DNA of 64,000 bases from positions 310,001 to 374,000 of the forward strand of contig NZ_CP064791.1 in assembly GCF_017094465.1 (NCBI RefSeq). Reading direction: 5' to 3'. Positions within the stretch are counted from its first letter, which is position 1, and the number at the start of each line of letters is the position of its first letter. The stretch is from Halapricum desulfuricans. Lineage in GTDB: Archaea > Halobacteriota > Halobacteria > Halobacteriales > Haloarculaceae. The position numbers and the translations under genes were made by a program. The notes beneath the pieces are model-generated. The model worked only from the letters and a program-made list of their open reading frames with translations. It was not told the DNA's origin and ran no database searches. Shown here in pieces: positions 44,420 to 53,478 of the stretch.

Positions 44420-45904
44420 ATGTGGGGAGCAATGAACGGGGACGCTTCTGAAAAGAAGACGCGACGATCGATTCTCAAATCGGGCACAGTCCTTGCATCG
44501 TTTGCTGGGGCCAGTGGCGTGGCATCTGCCGGGCGCGCGAAAAGAGGCAAAGACCGAGCGACGCCACGTCCAAGCAACGATCACGGTTCAGCAGTGCCGC
44601 CGAAGATCATCATCGGGGACGAGTTGAAGAAACTCGACTGGGTCACACTCATCGGTAGTGAACGTGACTCGATGGCCAAATCGTTGCTTCGACATATCGA
44701 CAACGCCAACGTCCACAGCGAGACGCGGCGGCGAGCTCGTGAGACGCTGAAGGACCTCTGGTCGGCGGTGCAAATTCGAACCGAACACAAGGGGCCGAGG
44801 GAAGTCGAGCGAGACCACCCCGGAATGGCACGGAAGATGGCGCATGGGTACGGGAAGACGGAACATCCCGTCTTTTCGCGATCAGCGGATCGCACGACGG
44901 AGGTGTACACGCTCGATTCGGATCCGGGTCGGGCACAGGAAATTGCAAAGGAAACGGAGCAGCAATTGCGCCAAGAGAGTCGCGAAGTGACAGCAACGAC
45001 AGCCGACTTGAAAACGGTACCGACTCTTGCGGAAGTCATCAATTCGGGTATCGGGGCGCAGACACAGGACAATGATGTCGGACTAATGTGGATGCCAGAG
45101 CAAGGACACAACGCCATATCCTACTGGGCGGGTCAGAATATGAATATTGACTCAGATCTGTGTAGCATATTGAAAGAAGAATCACCGAAACCCGATAGAC
45201 GGAACTATGATTTCCCAGACCTGTCCAAATATGTATATACAGTAGGTGAGGTTCAGGAATGGCTAGATGGATTTCCAGAAAAGGTAACGCACGCATATGC
45301 ACATGCCTACACTCCGGGTATTGCAGTGCCACTAGGTGTCGGTTCTATTAACGTTCCTTTAGGACATGCAGATCACTGGGTGGGGGACGAAATGCAAGAC
45401 GCATTGGAACATCGTCCAAGAAGTGATAATCGGTACGTCCAAGTCGGGCATGCGATGCACTTCCTTGAAGATCTGGGGAATCCGATGCACACCGGCGAGT
45501 TCAAAACACAAGCTGTCCATCAACAAGTTCATTCTCAATATGAAGTGGCAGTAGCAGACTATATGGATCTGAACTACAAGCCAAACTGCTTGCCCGAACG
45601 CTGGTGGAAACCATGTAGTCCTGAACCGAAGGACTACATTATGGATAGTATTCGTGGCCTGTCAAGCTTTGTTCCTGTTGAAGAACCCGATCTATTTGAA
45701 GGGAACAAGTGGGAGAACCACGCGACCAATTTAGCCGCGTTCTCAAGCCAGTATAGTACAGATGTGATCACTGCGACTATGGAAAATCCAGTATCTCCAC
45801 TGCAGTCATCGCCGTGGTTGCTAGAGGACACCTGTAAAGTACTGGAGCAGGCAACGAGATACGCTATGGGACTCATCGGTGAGATTCACCCGATGTACAA
45901 CTAA
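44420..45904 (+). CDS. Tat-exported zinc phospholipase C / S1-P1-like hydrolase
   Basis: The 494-aa protein begins with a twin-arginine signal (KKTRRSILKSG, hydrophobic core, A-S-A site near 37). Its C-terminal half has the zinc-dependent phospholipase C pattern: H347-x3-D351-x5-H357 in HAMHFLEDLGNPMH, then H371-x3-E375 in HSQYE, plus QGHNAISYWAG (H230) and THAYAHAY. The N-terminal about 200 residues look like a separate prodomain. Zinc enzymes of this fold hydrolyse phospholipids or nucleic acids. The stop is two bases before a lipoprotein ATG, so expression is coupled. The fold is well supported, the substrate is not. Confidence 0.75.
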   Translation: MWGAMNGDASEKKTRRSILKSGTVLASFAGASGVASAGRAKRGKDRATPRPSNDHGSAVPPKIIIGDELKKLDWVTLIGSERDSMAKSLLRHIDNANVHSETRRRARETLKDLWSAVQIRTEHKGPREVERDHPGMARKMAHGYGKTEHPVFSRSADRTTEVYTLDSDPGRAQEIAKETEQQLRQESREVTATTADLKTVPTLAEVINSGIGAQTQDNDVGLMWMPEQGHNAISYWAGQNMNIDSDLCSILKEESPKPDRRNYDFPDLSKYVYTVGEVQEWLDGFPEKVTHAYAHAYTPGIAVPLGVGSINVPLGHADHWVGDEMQDALEHRPRSDNRYVQVGHAMHFLEDLGNPMHTGEFKTQAVHQQVHSQYEVAVADYMDLNYKPNCLPERWWKPCSPEPKDYIMDSIRGLSSFVPVEEPDLFEGNKWENHATNLAAFSSQYSTDVITATMENPVSPLQSSPWLLEDTCKVLEQATRYAMGLIGEIHPMYN

Positions 45905-45906
45905 CT

Positions 45907-46383
45907 ATGACACCTATCAAAAATATCATCGTCGCGGTCGTTGTCGTCTCGGCGTTCGCAGTTGCCGGTTGCTCCGATGTCGAGATGACGGCTGACGAAT
46001 CACCGGGCTCAGAAACGCCGGAAAACTACGATGTCGACATCAAAGAACCCACGAACGGAACTGTCTTCGATAACCTCTACGTATATGGGATGATCGGCCA
46101 TCATTTCCAAGTATTGTTACTACTCGAAAACCGATCCTCTCTTGAATTTGAGAAGATAAAAGAAATACAATATGAGAAAATAAATGCGAACAAGAAGACT
46201 GCCATCAACGAGAGAAGCAACCGTACAGCCGGATATGGAAGCGGTATTTATCTTATGGTCCCGCATCAAGATTACGTCTCAGAGCGGAACTACCGTCTGG
46301 AAGCACTCAATGAGACGGGCTATGTCGTCGATGCAGTGAACGTCACGATCACGCAGACCGGCAGCGATTCAGGGTGGTTTTGA
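45907..46383 (+). CDS. Lipoprotein paralog 1 of tandem array
   Basis: The 158-aa protein starts with a short N-terminus, a hydrophobic stretch and the lipobox FAVAGC, so it is exported and lipid-anchored at Cys21. The mature part is a single small beta-type domain ending NVTITQTGSDSGWF. Its ATG is two bases after the PLC-like stop. Paralogs 2 and 3 share the first about 50 and last about 35 residues almost exactly, but the centre varies. No known domain; binding or immunity to the adjacent exported enzyme is one hypothesis. Confidence 0.7.
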   Translation: MTPIKNIIVAVVVVSAFAVAGCSDVEMTADESPGSETPENYDVDIKEPTNGTVFDNLYVYGMIGHHFQVLLLLENRSSLEFEKIKEIQYEKINANKKTAINERSNRTAGYGSGIYLMVPHQDYVSERNYRLEALNETGYVVDAVNVTITQTGSDSGWF

Positions 46384-46401
46384 CGTTTCATCGAGTGAAC
46401 A

Positions 46402-46875
46402 ATGCACAGTCTCAAGCACATCATCGTCGCGCTCGTCGTCGTCTCGGCGTTCGCAATCACGGGCTGCTCCGATGTCGAGATGACGGCCGATACCTCACCG
46501 GGCTCAGAAACGCCGGAAAACTACGATGTCGACATCAAAGAACCCACGAACGGAACCATCTTCGATAATCTCTACGTATATAGGATGTGCGGGCACCATT
46601 CCTATGTCAAATTGAGTATAAGAAATCAAAGTAGATTAGATTATAGTAAAGTAGAAATTATAAAATATGAAAATGTAGATCTAGGAAATAAGACTGTTAA
46701 CAAGTCCCAGAGTACTGAGAGGGTTGGGCATGAGGAGAGAATTTATCTTACGGTCCCGTATCAAGATTACGTCTCGGAGCGGAACTACCGTCTGGAAGCA
46801 TACAGGACGGGACACGTCGTCGATGCAGTGAACGTCACGATCACGCAGACCGGCAGCGATTCAGGGTGGTTGTGA
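46402..46875 (+). CDS. Lipoprotein paralog 2 of tandem array
   Basis: The 157-aa protein has lipobox FAITGC and a mature N-terminus nearly identical to that of paralog 1 (DVEMTAD). Its middle (about residues 60-115) is the most different, AT-rich and Lys/Asn-rich. The ending NVTITQTGSDSGWL is the same as in paralogs 1 and 3. An 18-base spacer separates it from paralog 1. Confidence 0.7.
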   Translation: MHSLKHIIVALVVVSAFAITGCSDVEMTADTSPGSETPENYDVDIKEPTNGTIFDNLYVYRMCGHHSYVKLSIRNQSRLDYSKVEIIKYENVDLGNKTVNKSQSTERVGHEERIYLTVPYQDYVSERNYRLEAYRTGHVVDAVNVTITQTGSDSGWL

Positions 46876-46893
46876 CGCTTCATCGAGTGAACA

Positions 46894-47370
46894 ATGCACG
46901 GTCTCAAGCACATCATCGTCGCGCTCGTCGTCGTCTCGGCGTTCGCAGTTGCCGGTTGCTCCGATGTCGAGATGACGGCTGACGAATCACCGGGCTCAGA
47001 AACGCCAGCAAACTACGATGTCGACATCAAGGAACCGATGACTGGTGCTGTTTTCGACAATCTGTATGTATGGGGTATGTTCGGACATCACTTCCAAGTG
47101 AGATTGCTACTCGAAAACCGATCCTCTCTTGAATTTGAAAAGATAAACGAAATACAGTATGAGGAAATAAATGGGAACAAGGAGGCCGTCATCGACGACA
47201 GAAGCAACCGTACGAGCGAGTATGGATCTGGAATCAATCTTATGGTCCCGCATCAAGATTACGTCTCAGAGCGGAACTACCGTCTGGAGGCACTCAATGA
47301 GACGGGCCATGTCATCGATGCAGTGAACGTCACGATTACGCAGACCGGCAGCGACTCAGGGTGGTTCTGA
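46894..47370 (+). CDS. Lipoprotein paralog 3 of tandem array
   Basis: The 158-aa protein has lipobox FAVAGC. Its centre is closer to paralog 1 (RSSLEFEKI) than to paralog 2. The spacer before it again has ttcatcgagtgaaca, so spacer and gene were duplicated together. It ends NVTITQTGSDSGWF, convergent with gatA. Confidence 0.7.
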   Translation: MHGLKHIIVALVVVSAFAVAGCSDVEMTADESPGSETPANYDVDIKEPMTGAVFDNLYVWGMFGHHFQVRLLLENRSSLEFEKINEIQYEEINGNKEAVIDDRSNRTSEYGSGINLMVPHQDYVSERNYRLEALNETGHVIDAVNVTITQTGSDSGWF

Positions 47371-47386
47371 CGCGTCGCTCGCAGCC

Positions 47387-48658
47387 CTACGCCAGCGCAC
47401 TGCCGGCCCGGATAATCTCCGTCTCGCCGAAGGCCGGCCCGATCAACTGCAACCCGACCGGCAGGCCGTCGCTCGTCTCGCCCGCCGGAACGGAGATCGC
47501 GGGGAGGTTCGCGAGGTTCACCGGCGTCGTGTTCGCGTCGGCCAGGTACATCGTCAGGGGGTCGTCCAGGCTCTCGCCGCGCTCCATCGGCGGGATCGGC
47601 ATCGTCGGCGAGGCGAGCACGTCCGCCGCCTCAAGTGCCGAATCGAAGTCCTGCTTGACCCACGCGCGGGCGTCCTGGGCCTGCTTGTAGTACTTGTCGT
47701 GATACCCCGCCGAGAGCGCGTAGGTCCCCAGCAGGATCCGGCGTTTGACCTCCTCGCCAAAGCCCTCCTCGCGGACCGCCGCGAACTCCTCGTTCCAGTT
47801 GCCCTCGTACTCCGGTGTGGGGCCGTACCGGACGCCGTCGAACCGCGCCAGGTTTGAGGAGGCCTCGCTCATCGCGATCACGTAGTAGGCCTCGACGGCG
47901 TGCTCCAGTGACTCCATGGAAACCTCGTGGTAGCTCGCGCCCTGGGCTTCCAGCTCGTCGATGGCGTCCCAGAAGGTCTCGACGACCTCCTCGTCGGCCC
48001 CGTCGAGCAGTTCAGTCGGGACCCCGATCTCCAGGCCCTCGACGTCGCCGTCGGCCGCTGCGGCGTACTCTCCGCTACCGGGCGCTTCCCGCGTGGTCGC
48101 GTCGTGTTCGTCCGGCCCGGCGATCACCTCCAGCAGTTCGGCGGCCTCCTCGACGGAGGGGGCGATCGGTCCGATCTGCTCCAGGGAGTTGGCGTAGGCG
48201 ATCAGCCCGTACCGCGAGACCAGCCCGTAGGTGGGCTTGATCCCGACCGTCCCGGTAAACGCGGCGGGACAGCGCACCGAGCCGCCGGTGTCGGTCCCGA
48301 GCGCGAGGTCGGCCTCGCCGGCGGCCACGGCGGCCGCCGAGCCACCCGAGGAGCCACCGGGGACCCGTCCCTCGGCGGCGGGGTTGTCCGTCGGGCCGAA
48401 CGCCGACGTTTCGGTCGTCGTCCCCATCCCGAACTCGTCCATATTGGTCTTGCCGGGGATGGTCGCGCCCGCCTCCTGCAGGCGCTCGACGACCGTCGCG
48501 TTGTAGGGCGGGACGTACTCCTCGAGCATCGCCGACCCGCAGGTCGTCCGGACGCCCGCCGTCGAGATGTTGTCCTTGACTGCGACAGCCTTGTCGGCGA
48601 GGGGTCCTTCCTCGTCGCTCTCGATCGTCTCCCGGGTGATGAAGGCGTTGTAGCTCAT
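47387..48658 (-). CDS. gatA: Asp/Glu-tRNA amidotransferase subunit A
   Basis: The 423-aa amidase-family protein has the Ser-cisSer-Lys triad region: AVAVKDNI near the N-terminus, then GGSSGGSAAAVAAG and LGTDTGGSVRCPAAF. With GatC and GatB it converts Glu-tRNA(Gln) and Asp-tRNA(Asn) to the amides. It follows gatC by one base. gatB is not in the window. Confidence 0.95.
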   Translation of the reverse strand: MSYNAFITRETIESDEEGPLADKAVAVKDNISTAGVRTTCGSAMLEEYVPPYNATVVERLQEAGATIPGKTNMDEFGMGTTTETSAFGPTDNPAAEGRVPGGSSGGSAAAVAAGEADLALGTDTGGSVRCPAAFTGTVGIKPTYGLVSRYGLIAYANSLEQIGPIAPSVEEAAELLEVIAGPDEHDATTREAPGSGEYAAAADGDVEGLEIGVPTELLDGADEEVVETFWDAIDELEAQGASYHEVSMESLEHAVEAYYVIAMSEASSNLARFDGVRYGPTPEYEGNWNEEFAAVREEGFGEEVKRRILLGTYALSAGYHDKYYKQAQDARAWVKQDFDSALEAADVLASPTMPIPPMERGESLDDPLTMYLADANTTPVNLANLPAISVPAGETSDGLPVGLQLIGPAFGETEIIRAGSALA

Positions 48659-48659
48659 C

Positions 48660-48938
48660 TCACGACACCTTCGGACCCTTGAAAAAGCCCTCCTCGTCTT
48701 CGGGGGCGTTCTGCAGTGCGTGCTCCTGGTCGAGTGACTCCTGCACCTCGTCAGGGCGCATCACGTTGACGAGATCGGCCTCGCGTTCGACCTCGGGTAC
48801 CTCCTCGAGCGTCTCGAATGCGTCGAGGATCTCGCCGAACTGCTCGGCGAACCGCTCGAGTTCCGCCTCGGCGAGGTCGACCCGGGCGAGATCGGCGACG
48901 TGGCGGACCTCGTCTGGATCGACGACAGAATCGCTCAT
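48660..48938 (-). CDS. gatC: Asp/Glu-tRNA amidotransferase subunit C
   Basis: The 92-aa protein has the GatC pattern DEVRHVADLARVDLAEAE...FGEILDAFETLEEV and ends with the PEDEEGFFKGPKV tail that wraps GatA. It is operonic with gatA. Confidence 0.93.
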   Translation of the reverse strand: MSDSVVDPDEVRHVADLARVDLAEAELERFAEQFGEILDAFETLEEVPEVEREADLVNVMRPDEVQESLDQEHALQNAPEDEEGFFKGPKVS

Positions 48939-49205
48939 ATCACACCGGAGGACAGGGCTGGCGGTAAGGATTTCGATGCGGAACCGTCGCCACGCCGTTG
49001 TCGTGTCCGGTCACCACAAGACGTTCCGAAAGTCGCGGTGTTCGTCCCGAAAACGGGCACAGGACTAAGTGATAGCACAGGTGATTTTTCGATCGGAGAA
49101 ACAGATTTTTCGGCTAGCCAAAGATTTAAGACGTTTGCACTACAACAGGATATTGAAGTCAGGTAGTTCTGTGGGCGTTTGCCCGAGACGTATTCATCCC
49201 AACCA

Positions 49206-50174
49206 ATGACAGACACGACCATCAGGCGCCACGAGCACGCGAGTCAGCGAGAGACGTCAGAGGAAGCGACAGACGAAGATCTCGTCTGTCCGGAGTGTAG
49301 TGGAACGCTCGTACATGATTCCGAGCGCGGGGAGACCGTCTGCGAGGAGTGTGGGCTAGTCGTCGAAGAGGACGAGATCGACCCCGGGCCGGAGTGGCGC
49401 GCGTTCGACTCCAAGGAGAAAGACGAGAAGAGCCGCGTGGGTGCCCCCACCACGAACATGATGCACGACAAGGGGCTCTCAACCAACATCGGCTGGCAGG
49501 ACAAGGACGCCTACGGCAACTCCCTGTCCAGCCGCCAGCGCGAGAAGATGCAGCGCCTTCGCACCTGGAACGAGCGGTTCCGGACCCGGGACTCCAAAGA
49601 GCGCAACCTCAAGCAGGCACTGGGCGAGATCGACCGGATGGCCTCCGCGCTTGGCCTGCCCGAGAACGTCCGCGAGACCGCTTCAGTGATCTACCGCCGT
49701 GCACTCGACGAGGATCTACTGCCCGGGCGCTCCATCGAGGGCGTCGCGACCGCGTCGCTGTACGCCGCCGCACGCCAGGCCGGCACGCCGCGTAGCCTCG
49801 ACGAGATCAACGCCGTCTCTCGAGTCGAGAAAGACGAGATCGCCCGCACGTATCGGTACGTCGTCCGCGAACTCGGGCTGGAAGTCAAGCCCGCCGACCC
49901 CGAGAGCTACGTCCCCCGGTTTGCGAGCGACCTCGACCTCTCCGAGGAAGTCGAACGCCGTGCCCGCCAGCTTCTCAGCACGGCCAAATCCAAGGGCGTC
50001 CACTCCGGGAAATCGCCCGTTGGACTGGCCGCTGCGGCGGTCTACGCCGCCTCGTTGCTCTCCAACGAGAAAGTCACCCAGAACGAGGTCTCGGAAGTCG
50101 CCAACATTTCCGAGGTCACGATCCGCAACCGCTACCACGAGCTGCTGGAAGCCGAAGAGAATATCCCCACATAG
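49206..50174 (+). CDS. tfb: Transcription initiation factor TFB
   Basis: The 322-aa protein has the N-terminal zinc ribbon (LVCPECSG, TVCEECGLV), the B-finger RVGAPTTNMMHDKGL, and two cyclin folds with the repeats ASLYAAARQAG and AAVYAASLLSNEKVTQ, the second followed by the HTH VANISEVTIRNRY. TFB recruits RNA polymerase to TBP-TATA. Haloarchaea encode several TFBs; which one this is cannot be told. A gatttaag block upstream may be its own TATA. Confidence 0.94.
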   Translation: MTDTTIRRHEHASQRETSEEATDEDLVCPECSGTLVHDSERGETVCEECGLVVEEDEIDPGPEWRAFDSKEKDEKSRVGAPTTNMMHDKGLSTNIGWQDKDAYGNSLSSRQREKMQRLRTWNERFRTRDSKERNLKQALGEIDRMASALGLPENVRETASVIYRRALDEDLLPGRSIEGVATASLYAAARQAGTPRSLDEINAVSRVEKDEIARTYRYVVRELGLEVKPADPESYVPRFASDLDLSEEVERRARQLLSTAKSKGVHSGKSPVGLAAAAVYAASLLSNEKVTQNEVSEVANISEVTIRNRYHELLEAEENIPT

Positions 50175-50241
50175 CGACCGAACAAGACACTCCCACGCAT
50201 CGAACCGCAGGTTCTTGGGTTGGGAACTCCGAACGGATCGC

Positions 50242-50721
50242 ATGGAGACGACGCGTCATTTTGTCGCGACCGTCTACGTCGTCAACGACGGTGCCGTCGC
50301 GTTACACGACCACGACAAGCTCGGGATGTGGCTCCCGCCAGGCGGTCACATCGACCGGGACGAACTCCCCCACGAGGCCGCCAGACGCGAGGTCCGCGAG
50401 GAGATCGGTCGCGAGATCGACCTGATCGCTCCACGGGAGGGAATCGCCTCGCCCACAGTCGAGTCGATTCCCCAGCCACAGCACTTTCTGCTGGAGGACA
50501 TCGACGTCCACAGCGGCGACGTGGGACACCAGCACATCGATTTCGTCTTCTACGGGCAGGTCGACAGCCGCGAGATCGACCCCGATCCCGGAGAAGCCGG
50601 ACCGAAAGCCTGGGAGTGGTTCGATACGGCGGCCCTGCAGGCCGCACGCGACCGCCTCGAACCGGACGTGATCGAAATCGGTCAGCGGGCGATCGAAGCC
50701 GTTGAGCGCGATTCGGGGTGA
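50242..50721 (+). CDS. Nudix hydrolase
   Basis: The 159-aa protein has the Nudix box GGHIDRDELPHEAARREVRE followed by EIG, matching Gx5Ex7REUxEExGU. It hydrolyses a nucleoside diphosphate linked to another group. The start at 50242 is 67 bases after tfb; upstream in-frame codons belong to the tfb region. Confidence 0.9.
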   Translation: METTRHFVATVYVVNDGAVALHDHDKLGMWLPPGGHIDRDELPHEAARREVREEIGREIDLIAPREGIASPTVESIPQPQHFLLEDIDVHSGDVGHQHIDFVFYGQVDSREIDPDPGEAGPKAWEWFDTAALQAARDRLEPDVIEIGQRAIEAVERDSG

Positions 50722-50766
50722 AAAATACCCCCAAGTATAGTAGATATCGCACCTATTTGTCAATTC

Positions 50767-52953
50767 ATGGGAACAGCGGGGTCGGTACGGGCCCTCTACG
50801 TCGGTGACGATCCGCACTTCGGAACGCTGGTGGGGACGTTCTTAGAGCGGGAGGCGGACCGCCTCCGGGTACAAGCGACCACGGGTACCGACGAAGCGCG
50901 GCCGATACTCGCGGAGCGCGACTTCGACTGTGTCGTCTCCGCTTACGATCTGCCTGATCGAACCGGCATCGAGTTCTTCGAGACCATCCGGGAAGACCAT
51001 CCACGCCTTCCGTTCGTCTTATTCTTCGACCAGGCGGACGAGGAGGGAGTGCGCGAGGCGATCGACGCCGGCGTCACCGATTACGTGAGGAGCGGTTCCG
51101 ATCAGTACGCAGTACTGGCGGATCGGATCGTGAACGCAGTGTATCGAAGCCGCGCGACACGCCGACTTCGAGAGGAGGAGAAGGAGTATCGGTCGCTGTT
51201 CGCCGAGATGAACAAGGGCGTCGCGTTGCACGAACTCGTCACCGACGACGCGGGCGAGCCGGTCGATTTCCGGATCCTCGAAGTCAACGACCAGTACGCA
51301 TCCACTCTCGATCTGGATCGGGAGGACATCGTGGGACGGCTGGCATCAGAGATCTACGGAACGGTCGCTTCGGACTATCTGGATCGGTACGCGGAGGTCG
51401 TCCGGATGGGGGAATCGACCGAGTTCGAAACGTACTATCCACCGCTGGAGAAACACGTCCGGGTCTCGGCGTTCGCACTGACCGACGATCAGTTCGGGAC
51501 GGTGCTTTCCGACGTCACCAAGCAGAGGCGGACCGAGACAAAGCTCCAGCAGTCCCAGCGAACATACGAGAATCTCTTCGAGGGCATCAGCGACATCGCG
51601 TTCGTCCACGAGGCGCACGGGGAGATCATCGCAGTCAACGAGGCGGCGTGTGAGCGCCTCGGCTACGACGAGGAGTCGCTGATCGGGATGTCGCCGCTTG
51701 ACGGTGACATCCTCGGCATCTCGGACGCGAAGCTGCGCGAGCAGCTAGAGACAATCCGAGAAAAAGGTCGCGTGACGTTCGAGACCGCCTTCGTCACGAA
51801 GGACCGTGAGCACGTGCCCGTCGAGATATCGTCAAGTCGGATCGAGTACTTCGGTATGCCGGCGATTCTGAGTGTCGCCCGCGATATCACAGAACGGAAC
51901 GAGCGGGAGCGACAGCTGCAGACGCTCAACGAACGGTTCGAACTGGCACTGGAGGCCGGCCAGTTCGGGATCTGGGACTGGGATGTCGAGACCGACGAAG
52001 TCACGTTCAGCGAGCGCTGGGCGGGGATGCTGGGGCACTCGCTCGAGGAGATCGAACCACATCTGAATGCGTGGGAGAAGCGAGTCCATCCCGAAGACCT
52101 CCCGGACGCGCGAGACGCGCTGGAAGCACACTTCGGGGGCGAGACGGACTACTACGAATGCGACCATCGGATGCGGACGAAATCGGGCGACTGGATCTGG
52201 ATCCGGGACGTCGGCAAAGTGTTCGAGTGGGGCGAGGACGGTGACCCGGTTCGGATGGTCGGGATCCACCAGGACATCACCGAGCGCAAGCAGCGACAGA
52301 AGGAACTCCGGCGCCAGAACGAGCGCCTGGAGGAGTTCGCCAGCGTCGTCAGCCACGACCTGCGGAACCCGCTACAGGTGGCCTCGGGCCGGCTAAAACT
52401 TGCCAGGGAGGACTGCGACAGCGAACACCTGGATCGGATCGATGACGCGCTCGACCGGAGCCAGGCGCTGATCGACGATCTGCTGACACTCGCACAGAAG
52501 GGTGAGCGGGTGGCCGAGACCGAAATCGTCGGGCTGTCAGCACCGGTCGAAGGGGGCTGGCACAACGTCGAGACCGACGGGGCGACGCTGTCGGTCGAAG
52601 CCGACGTATCGGTCCGGGCAGACGAAGGGCGTCTCCAGCAACTGTTCGAGAACCTCTTTCGCAACGCCGTGGAACACGGAGGGAGTGATCCGACCGTCCG
52701 GATCGGGCCGCTCGACGAGCGAGACGGATTCTACGTCGCCGACGACGGGGACGGAATCCCCCCTGACGAACGTGCTGACGTCTTCGAGAGCGGGTACTCG
52801 ACCGCCGAGGACGGTACCGGATTCGGACTCGCGATCGTCGAGGAGATCACACACGCACACGGCTGGGATATCGACGTGACGGACAGCGAGCACGGCGGGG
52901 CGCGCTTCGAGATCAGTGACATCGACGTCGTTGCAGGACACAGCGAAAGTTGA
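50767..52953 (+). CDS. Multi-PAS histidine kinase with degenerate receiver
   Basis: The 728-aa cytosolic protein has an N-terminal receiver-like domain, three PAS regions (about 140-240, 255-375 and 390-505; the last ends in a PAC motif near MVGIHQDITERK), HisKA with VVSHDLRNPLQVA (H530) and HATPase with NLFRNAVEHGG, DDGDGIP and GFGLAIVEEI. The receiver's phosphorylation site reads VVSAYDLPD, with A59 where an aspartate is normal, so it is probably a pseudo-receiver. No output regulator is adjacent. Confidence 0.9.
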   Translation: MGTAGSVRALYVGDDPHFGTLVGTFLEREADRLRVQATTGTDEARPILAERDFDCVVSAYDLPDRTGIEFFETIREDHPRLPFVLFFDQADEEGVREAIDAGVTDYVRSGSDQYAVLADRIVNAVYRSRATRRLREEEKEYRSLFAEMNKGVALHELVTDDAGEPVDFRILEVNDQYASTLDLDREDIVGRLASEIYGTVASDYLDRYAEVVRMGESTEFETYYPPLEKHVRVSAFALTDDQFGTVLSDVTKQRRTETKLQQSQRTYENLFEGISDIAFVHEAHGEIIAVNEAACERLGYDEESLIGMSPLDGDILGISDAKLREQLETIREKGRVTFETAFVTKDREHVPVEISSSRIEYFGMPAILSVARDITERNERERQLQTLNERFELALEAGQFGIWDWDVETDEVTFSERWAGMLGHSLEEIEPHLNAWEKRVHPEDLPDARDALEAHFGGETDYYECDHRMRTKSGDWIWIRDVGKVFEWGEDGDPVRMVGIHQDITERKQRQKELRRQNERLEEFASVVSHDLRNPLQVASGRLKLAREDCDSEHLDRIDDALDRSQALIDDLLTLAQKGERVAETEIVGLSAPVEGGWHNVETDGATLSVEADVSVRADEGRLQQLFENLFRNAVEHGGSDPTVRIGPLDERDGFYVADDGDGIPPDERADVFESGYSTAEDGTGFGLAIVEEITHAHGWDIDVTDSEHGGARFEISDIDVVAGHSES

Positions 52954-52983
52954 TCGGCGTGGGAACGGGGTAGCCGTCGGGTA

Positions 52984-53163
52984 TCAGCTCTCGATGACGA
53001 GCAGCCGGCCGAAGATGGCCGCGCTCGCCAGAAAAACCACGCTAAAGACCACATAGAGGAGGACCTTCACGGCCAGCGGCAACGGCACCAGAAACGTACC
53101 GAAGACGATGCCGAGGGCTATGACGCCGACGCCCGCACCGGCCAGCACGATTCGCGGGACCAT
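52984..53163 (-). CDS. Small two-helix membrane protein (59 aa)
   Basis: The short ORF begins MVPRIVLAGAGVGVIALGI and has two hydrophobic helices (about 4-25 and 29-54), ending GRLLVIES. It is convergent with the kinase gene. The frame is in the strand's usual codon style and has a clean ATG. No domain known. Confidence 0.6.
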   Translation of the reverse strand: MVPRIVLAGAGVGVIALGIVFGTFLVPLPLAVKVLLYVVFSVVFLASAAIFGRLLVIES

Positions 53164-53478
53164 CTAGCCACGAGTGGACGGGCCGGGACAATGAATCTAT
53201 ACGATCGGTCCGGCATCGCCCCGACCGATGGACGAGTGAACCGCCGGCTGCTTCGACGGACCCAGGAAATCCGATATCGGCAGAAGGAACAACTATCAAT
53301 AGCTATCTTTAAACAGCGAGAGAATCGCGCCGTCTGCCCGTGGCGTCTTCGACGCCACGCTGTTTACGGCGGGCATGAATCGCGTACGCTCCACCAATCA
53401 ACCTCCGTTCTACCTCCCCAACCGGATATTCGACGCCAACCGCAGCCATTAAGGTAAAACAGATAACATAGGCTATGT

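Noticed and set aside
53191-53457. 88-codon frame overlapping the left end of the second TnpB element
   Set aside because: It crosses the element-end hairpin, is basic and has no domain.
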